Shown: one piece after another, positions 44,720-57,600 of the stretch
Layout of the letters: every line of letters begins with the position of its first letter
Numbering within the stretch: position 1 is the first letter of the stretch
Assembly (NCBI RefSeq): GCF_026745355.1
Contig: NC_079205.1
Location: 44,535,397 to 44,599,396 of the forward strand
Origin: Beta vulgaris subsp. vulgaris
Lineage: Eukaryota > Streptophyta > Magnoliopsida > Caryophyllales > Amaranthaceae
Reading direction: 5' to 3'
Length of the DNA: 64,000 bases
Program-made: the position numbers and the translations under genes
The notes under the pieces: model-generated
What the model saw: only the letters and a program-made list of their open reading frames with translations
The model's database searches: none
What the model was told of the DNA's origin: nothing

Positions 44720-46260
44720 GTAATTTTTGTCCTAAATGATCCCAAACAGTTATATATGTAAAATTATCATTATTCATTGCAAATCATGTTTTTATATAAA
44801 TATAGAGAAAGTTACATATAAAAAGCTAAGGCTAAAAAGAAGATAAAGCTTGAAACAAAGGGTTCTTTCTCATTTCCAAGAAGGATCTGATACAATACGT
44901 AACTTATCATATAACAAGCTAGATGAACAACTTGCTACTAATCAGACATTAAATGGCAATAAAGGTTAAGAGATTATGTACAGATATATTAGAACTCAAG
45001 TCTTTATACCAAGGCTTTCATCAGTGAATGTGAACAATTCTATATCACCCCATGGAAGCCAGCATAATCCAACAACACAATTGATCTGTTTAGGCAACAC
45101 TTCATTTCCTTCACTGCATTGCTGATTAAAGATAATTGAATCATGAATTTCTGTCCTCATTTTCCTAATAAGTTGTATATTTATAAGTTCCCCAAGAGAA
45201 TCCATGCATTGCATATTGCAAGTTATAGAAAACCCGCAATAACACAAAATTCTCAACAATTAGAAGTGTCAAAACTTAAGATCACTTTAGAAGTAATACG
45301 CCATCTAAAGCATCATTTATTGTAACTACTTTTACTATATTGAGCTGTTTTTGTTTAATTGAACATGTAGGATACTAGTTGAAACTGATTGTTACTATCA
45401 AAATGGATTTCATTAATCAAAAATTAATTTATACGTATCAAAACATAAGACAACTGATTCAATAATGTTTTTTGCTAACTTATTCTTATTAATCAAAACG
45501 TACTTGTACTGATTAAAAGTGATTTACACTTATCAAAACTGATTTTACTTATATAAACTAATATTTATTAAAACTAGTATCTATAGAATGAAAGGAGTCT
45601 AAACTGATTTTGCTACAATCCAAACATAATAGAAATTTAATACAGCAAGAGCAATAGATGCATTTAAAAGACAACTTATATATTACAACTTTCTAGCACT
45701 TCACATAAAACTTAACCATGAAAAGTCAAATTTTTTATGCACTGCAGACAAGCAAGTCTACATGCATATGCACATGAATGCAACATATGCAAATGAGACC
45801 ATCTAGCCTCTAGCATACTTCCATGAATACTTGTAAGGACATGATTCAAGCAATGAAAACAACCACTCTCGGTTTAAACATGCCTGCATGCACTGTGGTC
45901 AATAACCTAAGGAAATTGTTCAGTTTCTGATTTGCTGCTGCTTTTTCGTGCAATTATATTCCATATCAAGTTTCTATATAAAAGTAAAATTGCCACCAGT
46001 CGATTAAGAATTCAAGGGCTTACCATTAGCCATGAGTAATTAAGCGAGCCACCATAATCTTTTTTCTTTCCCTTTTCCCAAAAATCATAGCCTTTATTGT
46101 TGGTCATTAAACGAGCTTCCATTGGTTCTTATTGATGGTGATCCCCATTTTTAGATGGTTTTTGTTGTTATGTTAGATTTGCCAGTTATTATAGTTTGTT
46201 TTAAATGATTATCTCTCTATGAGCGAGAGTTCTCTGTTCCCAATTTGTGAGGGAGTTTTA
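44720..46260. other. CACTA interior, possible captured exon at 45000-45140 (minus)
   Basis: The minus strand at about 45000-45140 reads EVLPKQINCVVGLCWLPWG and ELFTFTDESLGIKT before a stop, with AG dinucleotides upstream that could be splice acceptors. I do not recognise the protein. The rest is AT-rich with irregular AAACTGATT repeats (about 45380-45620). Confidence 0.35.
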
Positions 46261-46265
46261 GTCAC

Positions 46266-48933
46266 TGATAGAATATAAAATATATTAGGATTATATTTTG
46301 TATTGAAATATAGTTAATTTATAGAATTAAATTTCTAGTCTTGTTAGGATTCCTAATATTGTTAGGATTCCTAATATTGTTAGGATTACCTTTTTCATGT
46401 AACCTATATATTGAGATCAATGGATTCACTCCAATCAAGGGAGTTTTACCATAACTAATATGGTATCAGAGCCTAAAACACAATAACCAAAATCTAAACT
46501 TTTTATCCTCCACCATGACCAAGAACGACAACGACAACCCCTCCCCACCACCTCCTCCCCCTTCGACCAATCCCACTTACCACCCTGCGCTGTCTGTCCG
46601 CAAAATTAAGAATGATATCTCGCTTGTTCTTGATCGTGAAAAAGTTCAATACTCGAATTTGGTGGAGTTGTTTGAGATCCAATGTCACGCTTATGATGTT
46701 TCGGATCACATTGATCCCACAAAGCCACGCCTGTCCGACATATCTGACACCTTCTGGTTTCGTCTTAACTCTATCGTTAAAAAGTGGATCTTTGGCACTA
46801 CTTTGTCGGATCTATTCTCTATTGTGGCTCCACCGCTCAACAGACATTTGATAGATTAAAAGCTATCTTTCAAGATAACACACACACTAGTGTCGTTGAT
46901 CTTGAAAATCAATTCAACAGTTTACAGCTCTCTAATTTTGCTGATATTACTGCTTATTGTCAACAATCAACAAATCTTCGTGATCAGCTTGCTAATGTTG
47001 ATCAGGATGTGCCTGAACAAAAGTTTGTTCTCCGATTGGTTATGGGACTTGTCAACACTGATTTTGACACAATCGCTTTGATGATACAACAAATTGATCC
47101 TCTGCCTTCTTTTGAGACCGCTCGTTCTCGCCTGCTTCTTCAGGAATCGCGCAAAGCCAACGACTATTCCTCCTCCTCCTCCTCGTTTGTGGCTCAAACC
47201 ACCGACTCGAGTGCTACAAACTACTCGAACTAGTCTACTTTGTCGTCCCAGCCGCGCACTGGTGTTTACGGTGGTGGTCGCGGCGGCCAACGTGGTGGAC
47301 GCACAGGCCGGGTTGGGACGTGGCGAAAACACCCATCACAGTTCTGGGCAGCCAGTCACGCACAAGTAGCATCCCTCGACCCTTTCTTCGGATCATTGGG
47401 TTATCCCACCTCTAACGGCCTACGGGTGGGCTCAATTCCAACGATGGCAGCAGTGCAACTAGGCGATACCCCTAGCACACTACCCGATGCAGCCTACACA
47501 GCCACGGGTACAAGCTCCTGCCATGCCCTCGGCCCAACCCAGCTATGGCCCACCCACGGCACAACATGCATATTTGGTTCACTCAACAGACTATGGGCCT
47601 CTTATGACTCCCACAGAGCTTGGTCATGCGTTCTCCACTATGACCCTCCCTCATCCTGATGATGTATGGTACATGGATTCCAGTGCCACCTCACATGACA
47701 CATACTTCTGGTAATGTCTTGCCCCTATTTAATTTAAGTGCTAAAAATCATATTTTAGTGTGTAATGGCAATCTCATTCCATTTACGAGCTATGGACATA
47801 CTAACCTTTCCAATACACCTCTTATACTTCGTGATGTCTACCTAGCGCCATAAATCATTAAGAATCTAATTTTCGTTCGCAAATTTACTACTGATACTTC
47901 AGTATCCATAGAATTTGATCCTTCTGGTTTTTCTATGAAGGACCTTCAAATGGGAAAACTTATAGTGAGATGTGAGACCGCCGGGGACCTCTATCCACTT
48001 ACTCCTGACCAACCCTCCACTTGCCTTGCCACAGCCTCAGCAACTATTCCCGCTTCCACTTGGCATGATCATCTTGGGCATCAGGGACCACAATCTATTA
48101 GCTTTCTTAGAAATAATAAACACATAGTTTGTAATAAAGAGCATGACTCTATGTTTTATCATTCTTGTCCAATTGACAAACATGTTAAGTACCCTTTCAT
48201 GATTCAACAAGTTCCACTTCATGCGCTTTTGATATTACTCATGCTGATTTATGGACTTTCCCTATTCATAGTAGTTCGGGTCATAAATATTATTTAGTCA
48301 TTGTGGATGATTATACTCACTATGTGTTGACTGTGCCCCTCACCCATAAATCTCGTGCTTACCAATCTCTCCTTGACTTCTATGCTTATGTCAAAACTCA
48401 ATTTGAGCGCCCCATTAAAGCCTTCAGAGTGATCATGGTCGTGAATTTGACAATCATCCTTTCAATGCAAACAATTCTGCATTAATTATGGCCTAGTATT
48501 TACCATTGCCTATTGTGATAATGTCATTGTTATTTATCTTTGTCGCAATCCCGTACAACACCAACGCACCAAACATGTTGAGATGGACATTCATTTTGTT
48601 CGGGAAAAGGTGGCCATTGGTCAAGTACGTGTTTTGCATGTTCCTACTCGGTATCAGTTTGCAGACATTTTCACAAAAGGACTGCCACGACAACTATTCT
48701 TGGAATTTGAGTCCAATCTTAGCATTTGTCCTCCTCCCACGCACTATGACTATGGGGGTGTGATAGAATATAAAATATATTAGGATTATATTTTGTATTT
48801 GACTATAGTTTATAAAATTAAACTTCTAGTCTTGTTAGGATTCCTAATATTGTTAGGATTACCTTTATCATGTAATCTATATATTGAGATAAATGGATTC
48901 AATCCAACCAAGGGAGTTTTACCAAAACTAATA
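46266..48933 (+). mobile_element. Internally deleted Copia retrotransposon (2.7 kb)
   Basis: GTCAC flanks both sides (46261-46265; 48934-48938). LTRs 46266-46460 (195 bp) and 48761-48933 (173 bp) share TGATAGAATATAAAATATAT, CTAGTCTTGTTAGGATTCCT and ACTAATA. The 5' copy has one extra copy of a 20-bp unit (CCTAATATTGTTAGGATT-type). A primer site TGGTATCAGAGCC follows the 5' LTR at 46461, and CTATGGGGGTG precedes the 3' LTR. The LTRs begin TG but end TA, not CA. Confidence 0.92.
46515..48770 (+). pseudogene. Remnant copia gag-pol with reverse transcriptase deleted
   Basis: Gag 46515-47233 (MTKNDNDNPSPPPP start, NLVELFEIQCHAYDVSDHID, WFRLNSIVKKWIFGT, VDLENQFNSLQLSN), with one frame change near 46850. 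Protease-like WYMDSSATSHDT near 47675. Integrase fragment near 48060-48460 (TWHDHLGHQG; YYLVIVDDYTHY in another frame). The sequence then jumps within about 30 bp to the end of RNase H (VEMDIHFVREKVAIGQVRVL, RYQFADIFTKGLP). Most of the integrase core and all of the reverse transcriptase are missing. Ale/Retrofit-like copia by its gag style. Confidence 0.8.
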
Positions 48934-48938
48934 GTCAC

Positions 48939-51214
48939 TCCCTACGGAGTCATCTTTTCATCATTAGTCTATGATTTCAGCAGAATAGGTTGTTGCCTAA
49001 TTTTCTCATGGATTTATAACAGGCATCAGTTCTTCCACTACTTCCAAGTTCCAATCAGCTCATATAGCGCTTCAAAACAAAGCATAATACATAAGATTTA
49101 AGGTTGAAACAATTTAAAATATTTATATTGTTACAAGTTAAGGTTCTTGAAAGTTTGATTTAGCTTGCTTTATTATCTATGTATCTGGTTGAATTTGATT
49201 TGATTTGTATGGCTATCAATTAATAAACTTATTTCTTTTTTCAAAAAAGAGGTAAAGGCTTATTCAATCAGATATCAGACAAATTCAGCCTTCTAACTGT
49301 TGCCACCTTTAAAAACATAAATACTCATGAAACACAGAATCAGCACGATACTGAGATGTTGATATCTGATCAAGACATGAGCATATAACATACGAGGTAA
49401 ATGCATTTCCTCTCAATCTTGTAAACACAGTTACCATCCACAATTATTCATAAACATGCATTAACATAAAATTACAGTAAAATGCGATTCAATTAAAACA
49501 ACCTTATAAAAACACAGCAAAAACAATCAAATTACTTAAAAAGTACGAAAATTGGAGAGCAATTCAAACCTCTAAACAGGCGGAATTAAATTCTCTACAA
49601 TAGGAGCAATCTCCTTCTCTTCCGTAATCGACTTTTCATCTTCACCAACTAACACTAACCGCCTGATCCAACACCGCAAAATCGCTTGCATCCTCCATTT
49701 TAATATTGGGTTGCTAAATGCCGCCCTATTTTTTCCTACTAACGTCCTGTGTTATTGTATAAAAATACAAGGGCTTTTCTTTCTCTTTCCCCTCCATTCC
49801 CCATTCCCTAACTCATTCCCTTTCCATCCCCCCTCCATTCCTCCTCACATCTTCCATTCCCTCTAATCTTTCCCCCTCTCACTATCTCTCATCCCTTCCA
49901 TTTCCCCCATTGAAGGGCTATGATATTTTTTAAAAAAACTGACAATTTCATATTTTCCAAGTACTTCAAATTTTTTTACCATATCGTTATATTACAGAGA
50001 AATGCTAATGTAATTAAAACAATTTCGAATGAAAACTGGTAGAATGTCTTAAACATGAAGCTTCGATAAACTTATTACGGGGGTCTCGCTGGTTTGGAGG
50101 TTCGGGGGTGCAAGATGGGTTGCCCCCGAAACTTATGATACATGGGGTTTAGTGTAATTATTTTTTGTTTCAGTCTCTATTTTGACCAATTTTATTTAGT
50201 TTTATTAAAACATCTCATAATAGAGTAAAATTTACCAGAAATTGACTTGAAAATGCCGAAAAAGTACCTAGACAGCTATTTTAGACGCCCAACCACAGGA
50301 ACAGGCACCTCAAATAGGCGCTCGAACTTGTGGTCAGGCGCCTGCACCTATGGTTGGGCACTTATTTTAGGCGCCTGACCACAGTTTCAGCTGCTTGTAC
50401 CACTTTTTTTGGCATTTTCAATTTTCAGCATTTTCAATTTTCGAAAAAGTTGCACGTATTGGAAACGGAAAGGTTGTCAGAGGAGTGGCGATGTGATGAT
50501 GTCATTCAACCTCCTTCCATATGTGATGAGAAAGAATGATCGAAAAATTGGCCGGAAAAGTAGTCGGAGAAGAAGTCCTTGGATGATGATATAGTATGAG
50601 GAAGTATGAGAGTTGGAGAGTGAAAGAGAGTAAGTATGTATGAGACTGGGAGAGTGAGAGAGTGAGGATATGTATATGAGTATAAATACATAAGAAGTAT
50701 GTATACAGGGTGTTAGTAGGAAAAAAATAAGACGACATTTAGCAAAACTTTAATATCAACATTAACGGCATTATCAAGTTCGGGACATAAATTAGGGTTT
50801 CTAGGCCTCTACAATCCGGTTGATTAGGTGGCGCCGAAATGATAATGTCGACGACGACATTGGGGTTAGGGTTTGAGACAACAATTGTGATGGTAGGTGT
50901 GAGAGAAGAAGTTAAAGTGGAGGAAGATGAAGGGATGAGAGATATTGCTTTTGTGTGACGAAAGAGGAGAGAACGAAATTTCTTGATAGAAATGGTGGGC
51001 GTCGGCATTGACCATCGTCGAGCTACGTCAGGTGGTAATCTATGAGGTTTCCTCTATATAGTGTGAGAGAGGAAGGGGTGTGACTGTGTGAGTGTGAGAG
51101 AGGAAGGCATGGGAGTAAGTGAGAGAGGAAAGTGGGGATTCAACTAGGGTTTGGTGGGTGAGTGCGGAAATTGTCGACCGACTAAGCCGAGGAAATTTTA
51201 AGGGGAAATGAAAA
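48939..51214. other. CACTA interior, possible captured gene start at 49600-49700 (minus)
   Basis: The minus strand from about 49698 reads MEDASDFAVLDQAVSVS, then after a frame change GEDEKSITEEKEIAPIVENL, like the N-terminus of a plant protein I cannot name. An inverted repeat with CCCAACCACAGG / CCTATGGTTGGG arms lies at about 50288-50358. The rest is AT-rich with C-rich (49780-49910) and GA-rich (51055-51130) tracts. Confidence 0.35.
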
Positions 51215-52634
51215 ATATAACCTTGAGGGCTACAATTTTTAAAAACCGCAGCAAAAGGCTCATATTTTTCAAAACCGCACCTTTTGTATCGCAACCCTTT
51301 GTAACGTTTTTCAGATAATCGCAGCCCTTGGCCTTTTTTCCTATTGTGTTCATTGCCTCTCAAGCTGCAAGCTAATGAAGAAGCAATTTTTCCTCTTGTG
51401 ATCTAGAGTATTATAGAAAAATAGCTGGCAAGTTAAAATTTTAAATTCATATAATACACCAAATTTGGCTTACACTTTTCAACATATAAGTGCATTTCTT
51501 CATTCACCAAGGGAATCACATGTCCATGCATTGCATCACACTCTTAGATATGTTCAAGGAACAACAAGGCAAGGCATCCTTTTATGTGGATTTACTAAAC
51601 CAATCTTACAAGCTTATTCTGACTCATATTGGGGTGCATGTCCAGACAATGGAAAATCTATTACTGTATATATTATGATGCTTGGAAATTCACCTATCAA
51701 TTGGAAATCGATAAAGCAAGGTATGATTTCAAAATGATCTTGTGAAGCAGAATATCGAGCTCTAGTCTCAGCAGCAAGTGAGATAACATGGTTTGTTCGT
51801 TTACTTCAAGAATTTCAAGTTCATAATCTCACTCCAATAACATTGCATTGTAAAATACAAAGTTTTATGCATATAGGAAGAATCTTGTGTTTTATGAACA
51901 CACTAAACATGTAGAACTTGACTGCCACTTCACAAGGGATAAGGTATTAGAAGGCATGATTTAATTTACATATTTGTCTACTACAAGTCAGTTGGCGGAT
52001 GTGTTCACTAAGATTTTGCCTTTTGCTCAACACTAGTTTCTTCATTCCAAACTTGGCATGATTTCATCTAGGCCTAGTTTGAAGGGATATGTTAAGAATG
52101 TAACCCTATAGCTTATTTTGTTAGAAGTGAGTTACCTCTAACTAATTTTGTTTGAGTTAGTTATTATTAGCGTTAGCTTGTTACCTCTAGCAGTCTTGTA
52201 TGTATACTAATATACTATATATCTCTTGCTATTATTTATTAGTTAGTTTCACTGATTCTAATTAGAGTTTTGTAATATGAAACTTCTCTATATATAGTTT
52301 AGTTCAAATCAATACACAATCCCCCCTTTCTCAAAACTTCAAAGTTCAACTTCGCAAATTGTTCTACAATTTTAAAAAATTAAGCTAAACTACTCTTTCT
52401 TTAAAAAGTGTTGTAATCTCAAGATGAAAATTAGTGGAAAAGCCCTCAAATCGTTTTGTAAAATAGAGATAGACGCAAAAATGTGATAATCGTAAAAGTA
52501 AAAGGTAAGGAAAAGAAAGGAAAAATTGACACTATATGGAGATCAATCATGAGAGGCTGTCTTTAATAGGTCCCACTCATCAATAATCCATTGAGCGTGT
52601 GAACTATATCTTAAAAAAAGTCTAGAGAGAGAAA

Positions 52635-54160
52635 ATGCAAATTTCCTCTCCTCCCCCCGACCCTCCAGTTCAAACCCATTCCATTCCCGCTGAAAAGCAG
52701 GATCAAATTTTCCGTTCAAACAAAAAACCCAAATGCAAAATTATACATTTAATCTTTAATCGCGAAAATCATGAACAACCCTATCAAATGGAACTGGATA
52801 ATCAAGGAACTGCAATGGCTCCCCTTCCAGGTCGAGTTCACGAAGCAACTGTTGGAGGGTCCTTTCCCCCACTTCCTCAAGCGCCCAACATATCTTTCAA
52901 GGATATGGTAAGTCACTCTCAACCAAATAATCCTCTGTTCCAATCCCACTTCTCTTAGAGTGAGGATGATGATGACGTTCCGAATGATGATATGGCACCA
53001 ACCGAATTTGAAGATTCGGATAAATGCCCTATTATCCTCTTGACCAAGGAAGAAAAAAGAAGAATTAGGCAACCATGGAAAACCACGTTAATCATCCGAA
53101 TGTTTGATGGCAGTCTACGGTACATGGGGTTGATGAAAAGATTGAAGAGAAAATGGCAATGAAAGGGTGATCTAGCCCTCAGTGATATAGGTTCCAAATA
53201 TTTCATTGCTAGGTTCAGTAATTTAGAAGACTATAATTATGTGCTCACCCAGGGCCCCTGGTTGATCGATGACACTTATCTCACGATAAAAAAAAGTCTC
53301 CAAATTTTATTCCAGAGGAAGCTTCCATTAAGGTTCTTACTAATTGGGTAAGAATTCCTAACCTCTCTGTGGAATATTTCGACGCTGAATTCCTGCATAA
53401 AATTGGAGTGAAAATAGGCAAGGTCTTAAAGGTTGATAAATCAACTGCTAATACGGATCCAGGACAATTCACTCGCCTAAGTATTGAAATAGATTTGGCT
53501 AAACCTCTTATATCCAAATTTTGGCTTAAAGGTAAGATATGGCATATCCAGTATGAAGGTATCAAAATGGTCTGTTATAAATGTGGTAAACTGGGCCATG
53601 TTGAAGATCATTGCATCTAAAACCAACCCCCGGAGGAGGCAATGCAGGATCATGTTAATGAGCTGCTCAACAATAATGTTCCTGTGGGAATCAATACCCA
53701 TGTACCCCAAGATTTAACCCAAGATTTTGGATCTTGGATGTTGGTAAAAAAACCTTCTCATAATGCAGATGGAGTAATGCATCCACCTGTGGAAGGAAGA
53801 AACAAAATTCCCACTCAAACTATTAAACCAAAATCCGTAACGGATACGAATACGGATAACGGGTCCAGGTTTGAGATACTAGCCAACGAGGCTCTGAATG
53901 ACAATATTTTGGAAAGAGCGATTAATTTAGCTGACCAGGACTCCCGCAATTTCGAGTCTATTTTAGATGAAACTTGCCAAATCTCCTCGATATTTGATAC
54001 TCCTACTCTTGAAATCCTCCCTATGAATCCGCTCCAAATCCCTTCCCTGGATACCAACTTCCAATTAGGCCCCAAAAAACAAGGTAAAAAAGGTTCGACA
54101 TCTCTTTTGTCCAAAACTAGACCCTTTGGTGATACTCTCCAAAAAAAAAACGACAACTAG
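52635..54160 (+). pseudogene. LINE ORF1, RNA-binding protein with DUF4283 and zinc knuckle
   Basis: Starts MQISSPPPDPPVQTHS. Stops at about 52958 and 53160 and a frame change near 53300 break it. The DUF4283-type core follows PWKTTLIIRMFDGSLRYMGL (GSKYFIARFSNLEDYNYVLT, GPWLIDD). The second part shows NWVRIPNLSVEYFDAEFL and a CCHC zinc knuckle (CYKCGKLGHVEDHC, near 53575) before a stop at 53618. A hydrophilic segment continues to 54160. ORF1 normally coats element RNA as a ribonucleoprotein. This copy cannot make a full-length product. Confidence 0.8.
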
Positions 54161-54669
54161 AAAAACACCCATAAATAATGCCTCAAATTCCTTAACTGAA
54201 GCAATAACTTCCCAAAACAAAAAGCCAACCCTGAAGACCGGAAAAGAAAATACAGTAATTTCATACCAAGCCACATCTCAACCTTAAGCCGTGTCCCAAA
54301 TTCTCCTTCCATAGAAGTTTATCCCCATGAATCACCACCATCAACACCAAGTGTTCCCCCCTCCTTCGAATGTCATCCTATTGAACATTCCTCCGGAGAA
54401 AACCCTATGTGTCGGCCAGTCGATGGAGGTCCCGTACTTGGCCATAGCAGACCCCCTGACGCACATTTTGGAAGTAAGAATGGAGACTTGGGTGGAGTCG
54501 ACCCCGGAACCTCCGGAATTAATAGTCACCCTATTAATCCCAAACAATGTTAATCGTCTTTATCGATTCTTGATTGATGCTTACCTAATCTCTATCCCCT
54601 CTATTCCAGTTTTAATGGAAGATAGAATTCCTACTTTGGCTCCAAACTCTCTACCAATCTTTTGCATGG

Positions 54670-57600
54670 TTTGGAACGTGTAAGGTGCGGGTAGTAGGGC
54701 CTTTATGGCAGCTTTACGTGAAGTAGTTCGTACTAACAAAACAAATGTGATATCTTTAGTTGAAACCCACATGGGGGGCGCTCAAGCAGAGAAAATTGTG
54801 AAGTTAATAAATTACAACGGGCACACGAGGGTTAATGCCCAGGGGTTTAGTGGTGGCATCTACATTTTCTGGGATCCTGATATTGTGTCTGTTAACCCAA
54901 TTATTAAACATGGTCAATATATCACCATGGATATAAAGCGTAATGAAGGTGAACCTTGGTATTTTACAGCAATTTACGCTAGTCCTGACCCTTCCAAAAG
55001 AGCTTATTTATGGAGGGAGTTAAAGGAGTTCGCCTCAACCAATAATAAACCTTGGTTAATGGTTGGTGACTTCAACGAGGCGAGATTTTCTTGGGAACGA
55101 AGTTCTAGTTGTGCGTAAAATTCTCGTCGTTCTGCGAGATTTAATGAATGGGTCGATGAATTGGGCCTTTTAGAAGTGGAGTTCTCGGGCTCTACCAGGG
55201 GAAATTCTATTGATACTTGGCAAAGCGCTCGTGTGGATCGAGCCTTATGCAATGGTGAGTGGAGCCTCCGCTTCGCTAATGCCGCTGCAAAAAACCTTCC
55301 AGCCATCCAGTCTGATCATTGCCCCCTCCTAATTGCCCCTAATGGCTTTGCCCCTGTAGCAAGTGTCAACAAACATTTTCGTTTCCAAGCTGCGTGGTTG
55401 ACCCACGAGAAATTCAGCGAGTTTATGAATCAAAACTGGGACAAATTTGCACCCTTGGTGACCCAACTCCATGATCTTTCAACTAAACTTCAGAACTAGA
55501 ATCATAATACCTTTCATAATATTTTTCACAAAAAAGTTCCTACTTGGCGCGCATGGCTGGAGTCCAACGTTGCCTTGCTCTCTCGAAATCTAGAGATCTT
55601 ATTAAATTGGAAGCGATGTTGCATAAGGAGTTAGATGAGATTTTAGCTCAGGAGGAACTTCTTTGGTACCAAAAATCCCGTGTTACTTGGCTACGGGATG
55701 GAGACCGGAACATCTTGTATTTTCATTTGAGTACCATTGCCCGTCATTGGCGCAACAAAATCAGTGCCATTAAAGAGTCATCTTCTGGTATTTGGCTTCA
55801 TGAAAATGAGGAGATCAAAAATCATTTCGTCAATTATTTCAACACTCTTTTCATAAACGATGGTAGTGTGGAACATGTTGATCTTCCAGTTGATATTTTC
55901 CCGGAATTCACCAATGCTGATTGGTTACACCTCTCTCAACCATACACGAAGTGTGAGATTGAAGTAGTAGTAAAAATATGGGGGTTACGCAGGCACCTGG
56001 ACCGGACGGATTCCAAACCTTTTTCTTTCAAGAACACTAGGATTTGGTAGCTGATAATGTTTACAATCTAGTGTTGGAGGTGCTAGAAGGTAAAGGTATG
56101 CCCCAACACCTGAATGAGACCTTCCCAGTTTTAATTCCCAAAGTCAAAACTCCTGAACTTGCATCACAATTTCGGCCAATTGGATTGTGCAACGTTATTT
56201 ACAAAATCATAACTAAATGTATTGTTAACCGTATTAAACCCATGATGCCTCACCTCACCTCCTGCACTCAAACAAGTTTTGTCCCGGGTTGATAATATTG
56301 TTATTGTGCAAGAACTGATCCCTACTATGCGAACTAAACAAGGTAAAAAAGGCTATATGGCAATCAAGATTGATTTTTGAAAAGGCGTATGACCGGTTAA
56401 AATGGAGTTTTATTCAAGAAACTCTTTCGGAAATTCGTTTCCCTCAACTCATGATCTCGGTAATAATGGAATGTATAACCACTTCCTCTATGCGTGTTTT
56501 ATGGAATGGAGAGCCTACTGAAAAGTTCTACCCAAGTAGGGGGATTCACCAGGGAGATCCTCTTTTGCCGTACCTTTTCGTCTTAGGTATGGAGATGCTA
56601 AATCAGATTATTGAAGAAGCGCTCCTTGGGAACCTCTAGCTTCCTATACGGGCTAGTAAAAATGGCCCGCAATTATCAAACTTATGCTTCGCGGACGACA
56701 TAATTCTCTTCGCGGAAGCCTCGATTGCACAGGCTAGAATCCTCAAACATTGCTTGAACAAATTTTGTTTAGCTTCGGGGATCGAAGATTAGCTATCCTA
56801 AATCAGAGTTTACTTCTCTAACAACATGTCTGATGCAGACAAAGCTGCCATTAGTAATACTCTCGAAAATGAGGAAACTAGTGACTTGGGCATGTATCTT
56901 GGTATGCCTACGCTATCAAGCAGAGTGACTAAGGATACCTTTGGCTACCTATGTGAAAAGATCGATTGTCGGCTTGCGGGTTGGAAGACCAAGTACCTCT
57001 CTTTGGCAGGGCGTATCACACTTGCAAAATCTAGAGTCTCAACAATTGCCTCCCATGCTATGCAAACGGCCAAACTACCAAAATCCGTTTGTGATTATAT
57101 AGATAAAAAAACACGAAGATTCATTTGGGGGGAGGGGGGTGACGTGGATACGCGTAAAATCAATCTAATTTCGTGGGAAAGATTAACCCACCTTATGGAC
57201 CACGGGGGGCTTGGTTTACGTTTTGCAAGACAATCGAATGCGGCCTTTCTCACGAAGCTAGGTTGGCGTGTCATAATTGAACCTAATGCGCTTTGGTCTT
57301 GGGTTCTTCGAACTAAATATTGCAAAGGTCGCTGCGATATTGATATGTTCACTCCAAAGAGCAATATGTCCAATGTTTGGAGAGGAATAACTGAGAATGC
57401 TAGAGTTCTTTGTGAAGGTGGTCGTATGGCTTCGAGTAATGGGTTAACAACCCTCTTTTGGGATCATAAATGGGCCCTCGACAAATCCCTACGTGAAGTG
57501 GCTATCCAACCCATCCCTCCCCACCTAGAAGGGGCTACTGTAGCGGACTTATGGGATGGTGAAGCTAGGTGGAAATGGAATGAATTCGCAAACATTCTAC

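Larger units (their letters stand above)
44576..51348. mobile_element. Diverged 6.8-kb CACTA element inserted in the Copia remnant
   Basis: Left end CATTAGTGGAAAAAACG, right end inverted CACAATAGGAAAAAAGG, both with AACCGCAGCCCTT / AAGGGCTGCG subterminal repeats (44640-44700; 51215-51335). The flanks are TCC (44573-44575) and TTC (51349-51351), a duplication with one change. Removing the element joins copia RT to copia RNase H across TCACTCC-ATTGCC in a sensible frame, which confirms the borders. The interior has no recognised transposase but hosts a whole Copia element. Confidence 0.8.
44219..52367 (+). mobile_element. Copia remnant (RT, RNase H, 3' LTR), split by a CACTA element
   Basis: 44219-44575 encodes copia reverse transcriptase (QSKNDYSLFIKKQDHH, then a DDIILTSTN catalytic segment and FNIEDLGKIHY). 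51349-52080 resumes with RNase H (LHSPRESHVHALHHTLRYVQ, AYSDSYWGACPDNGKSIT, CEAEYRALVSAASEI, QLADVFTK). A purine tract TTTGAAGGGATA precedes an LTR starting TGTTAAGAATG at 52090; its end near 52367 (TTCTACA) is uncertain. The element lacks gag, protease and integrase on the left. Confidence 0.8.

Noticed and set aside
46461..46473. tRNA-like sequence TGGTATCAGAGCC
   Set aside because: It is a copia primer-binding site directly after an LTR; no tRNA cloverleaf is present.
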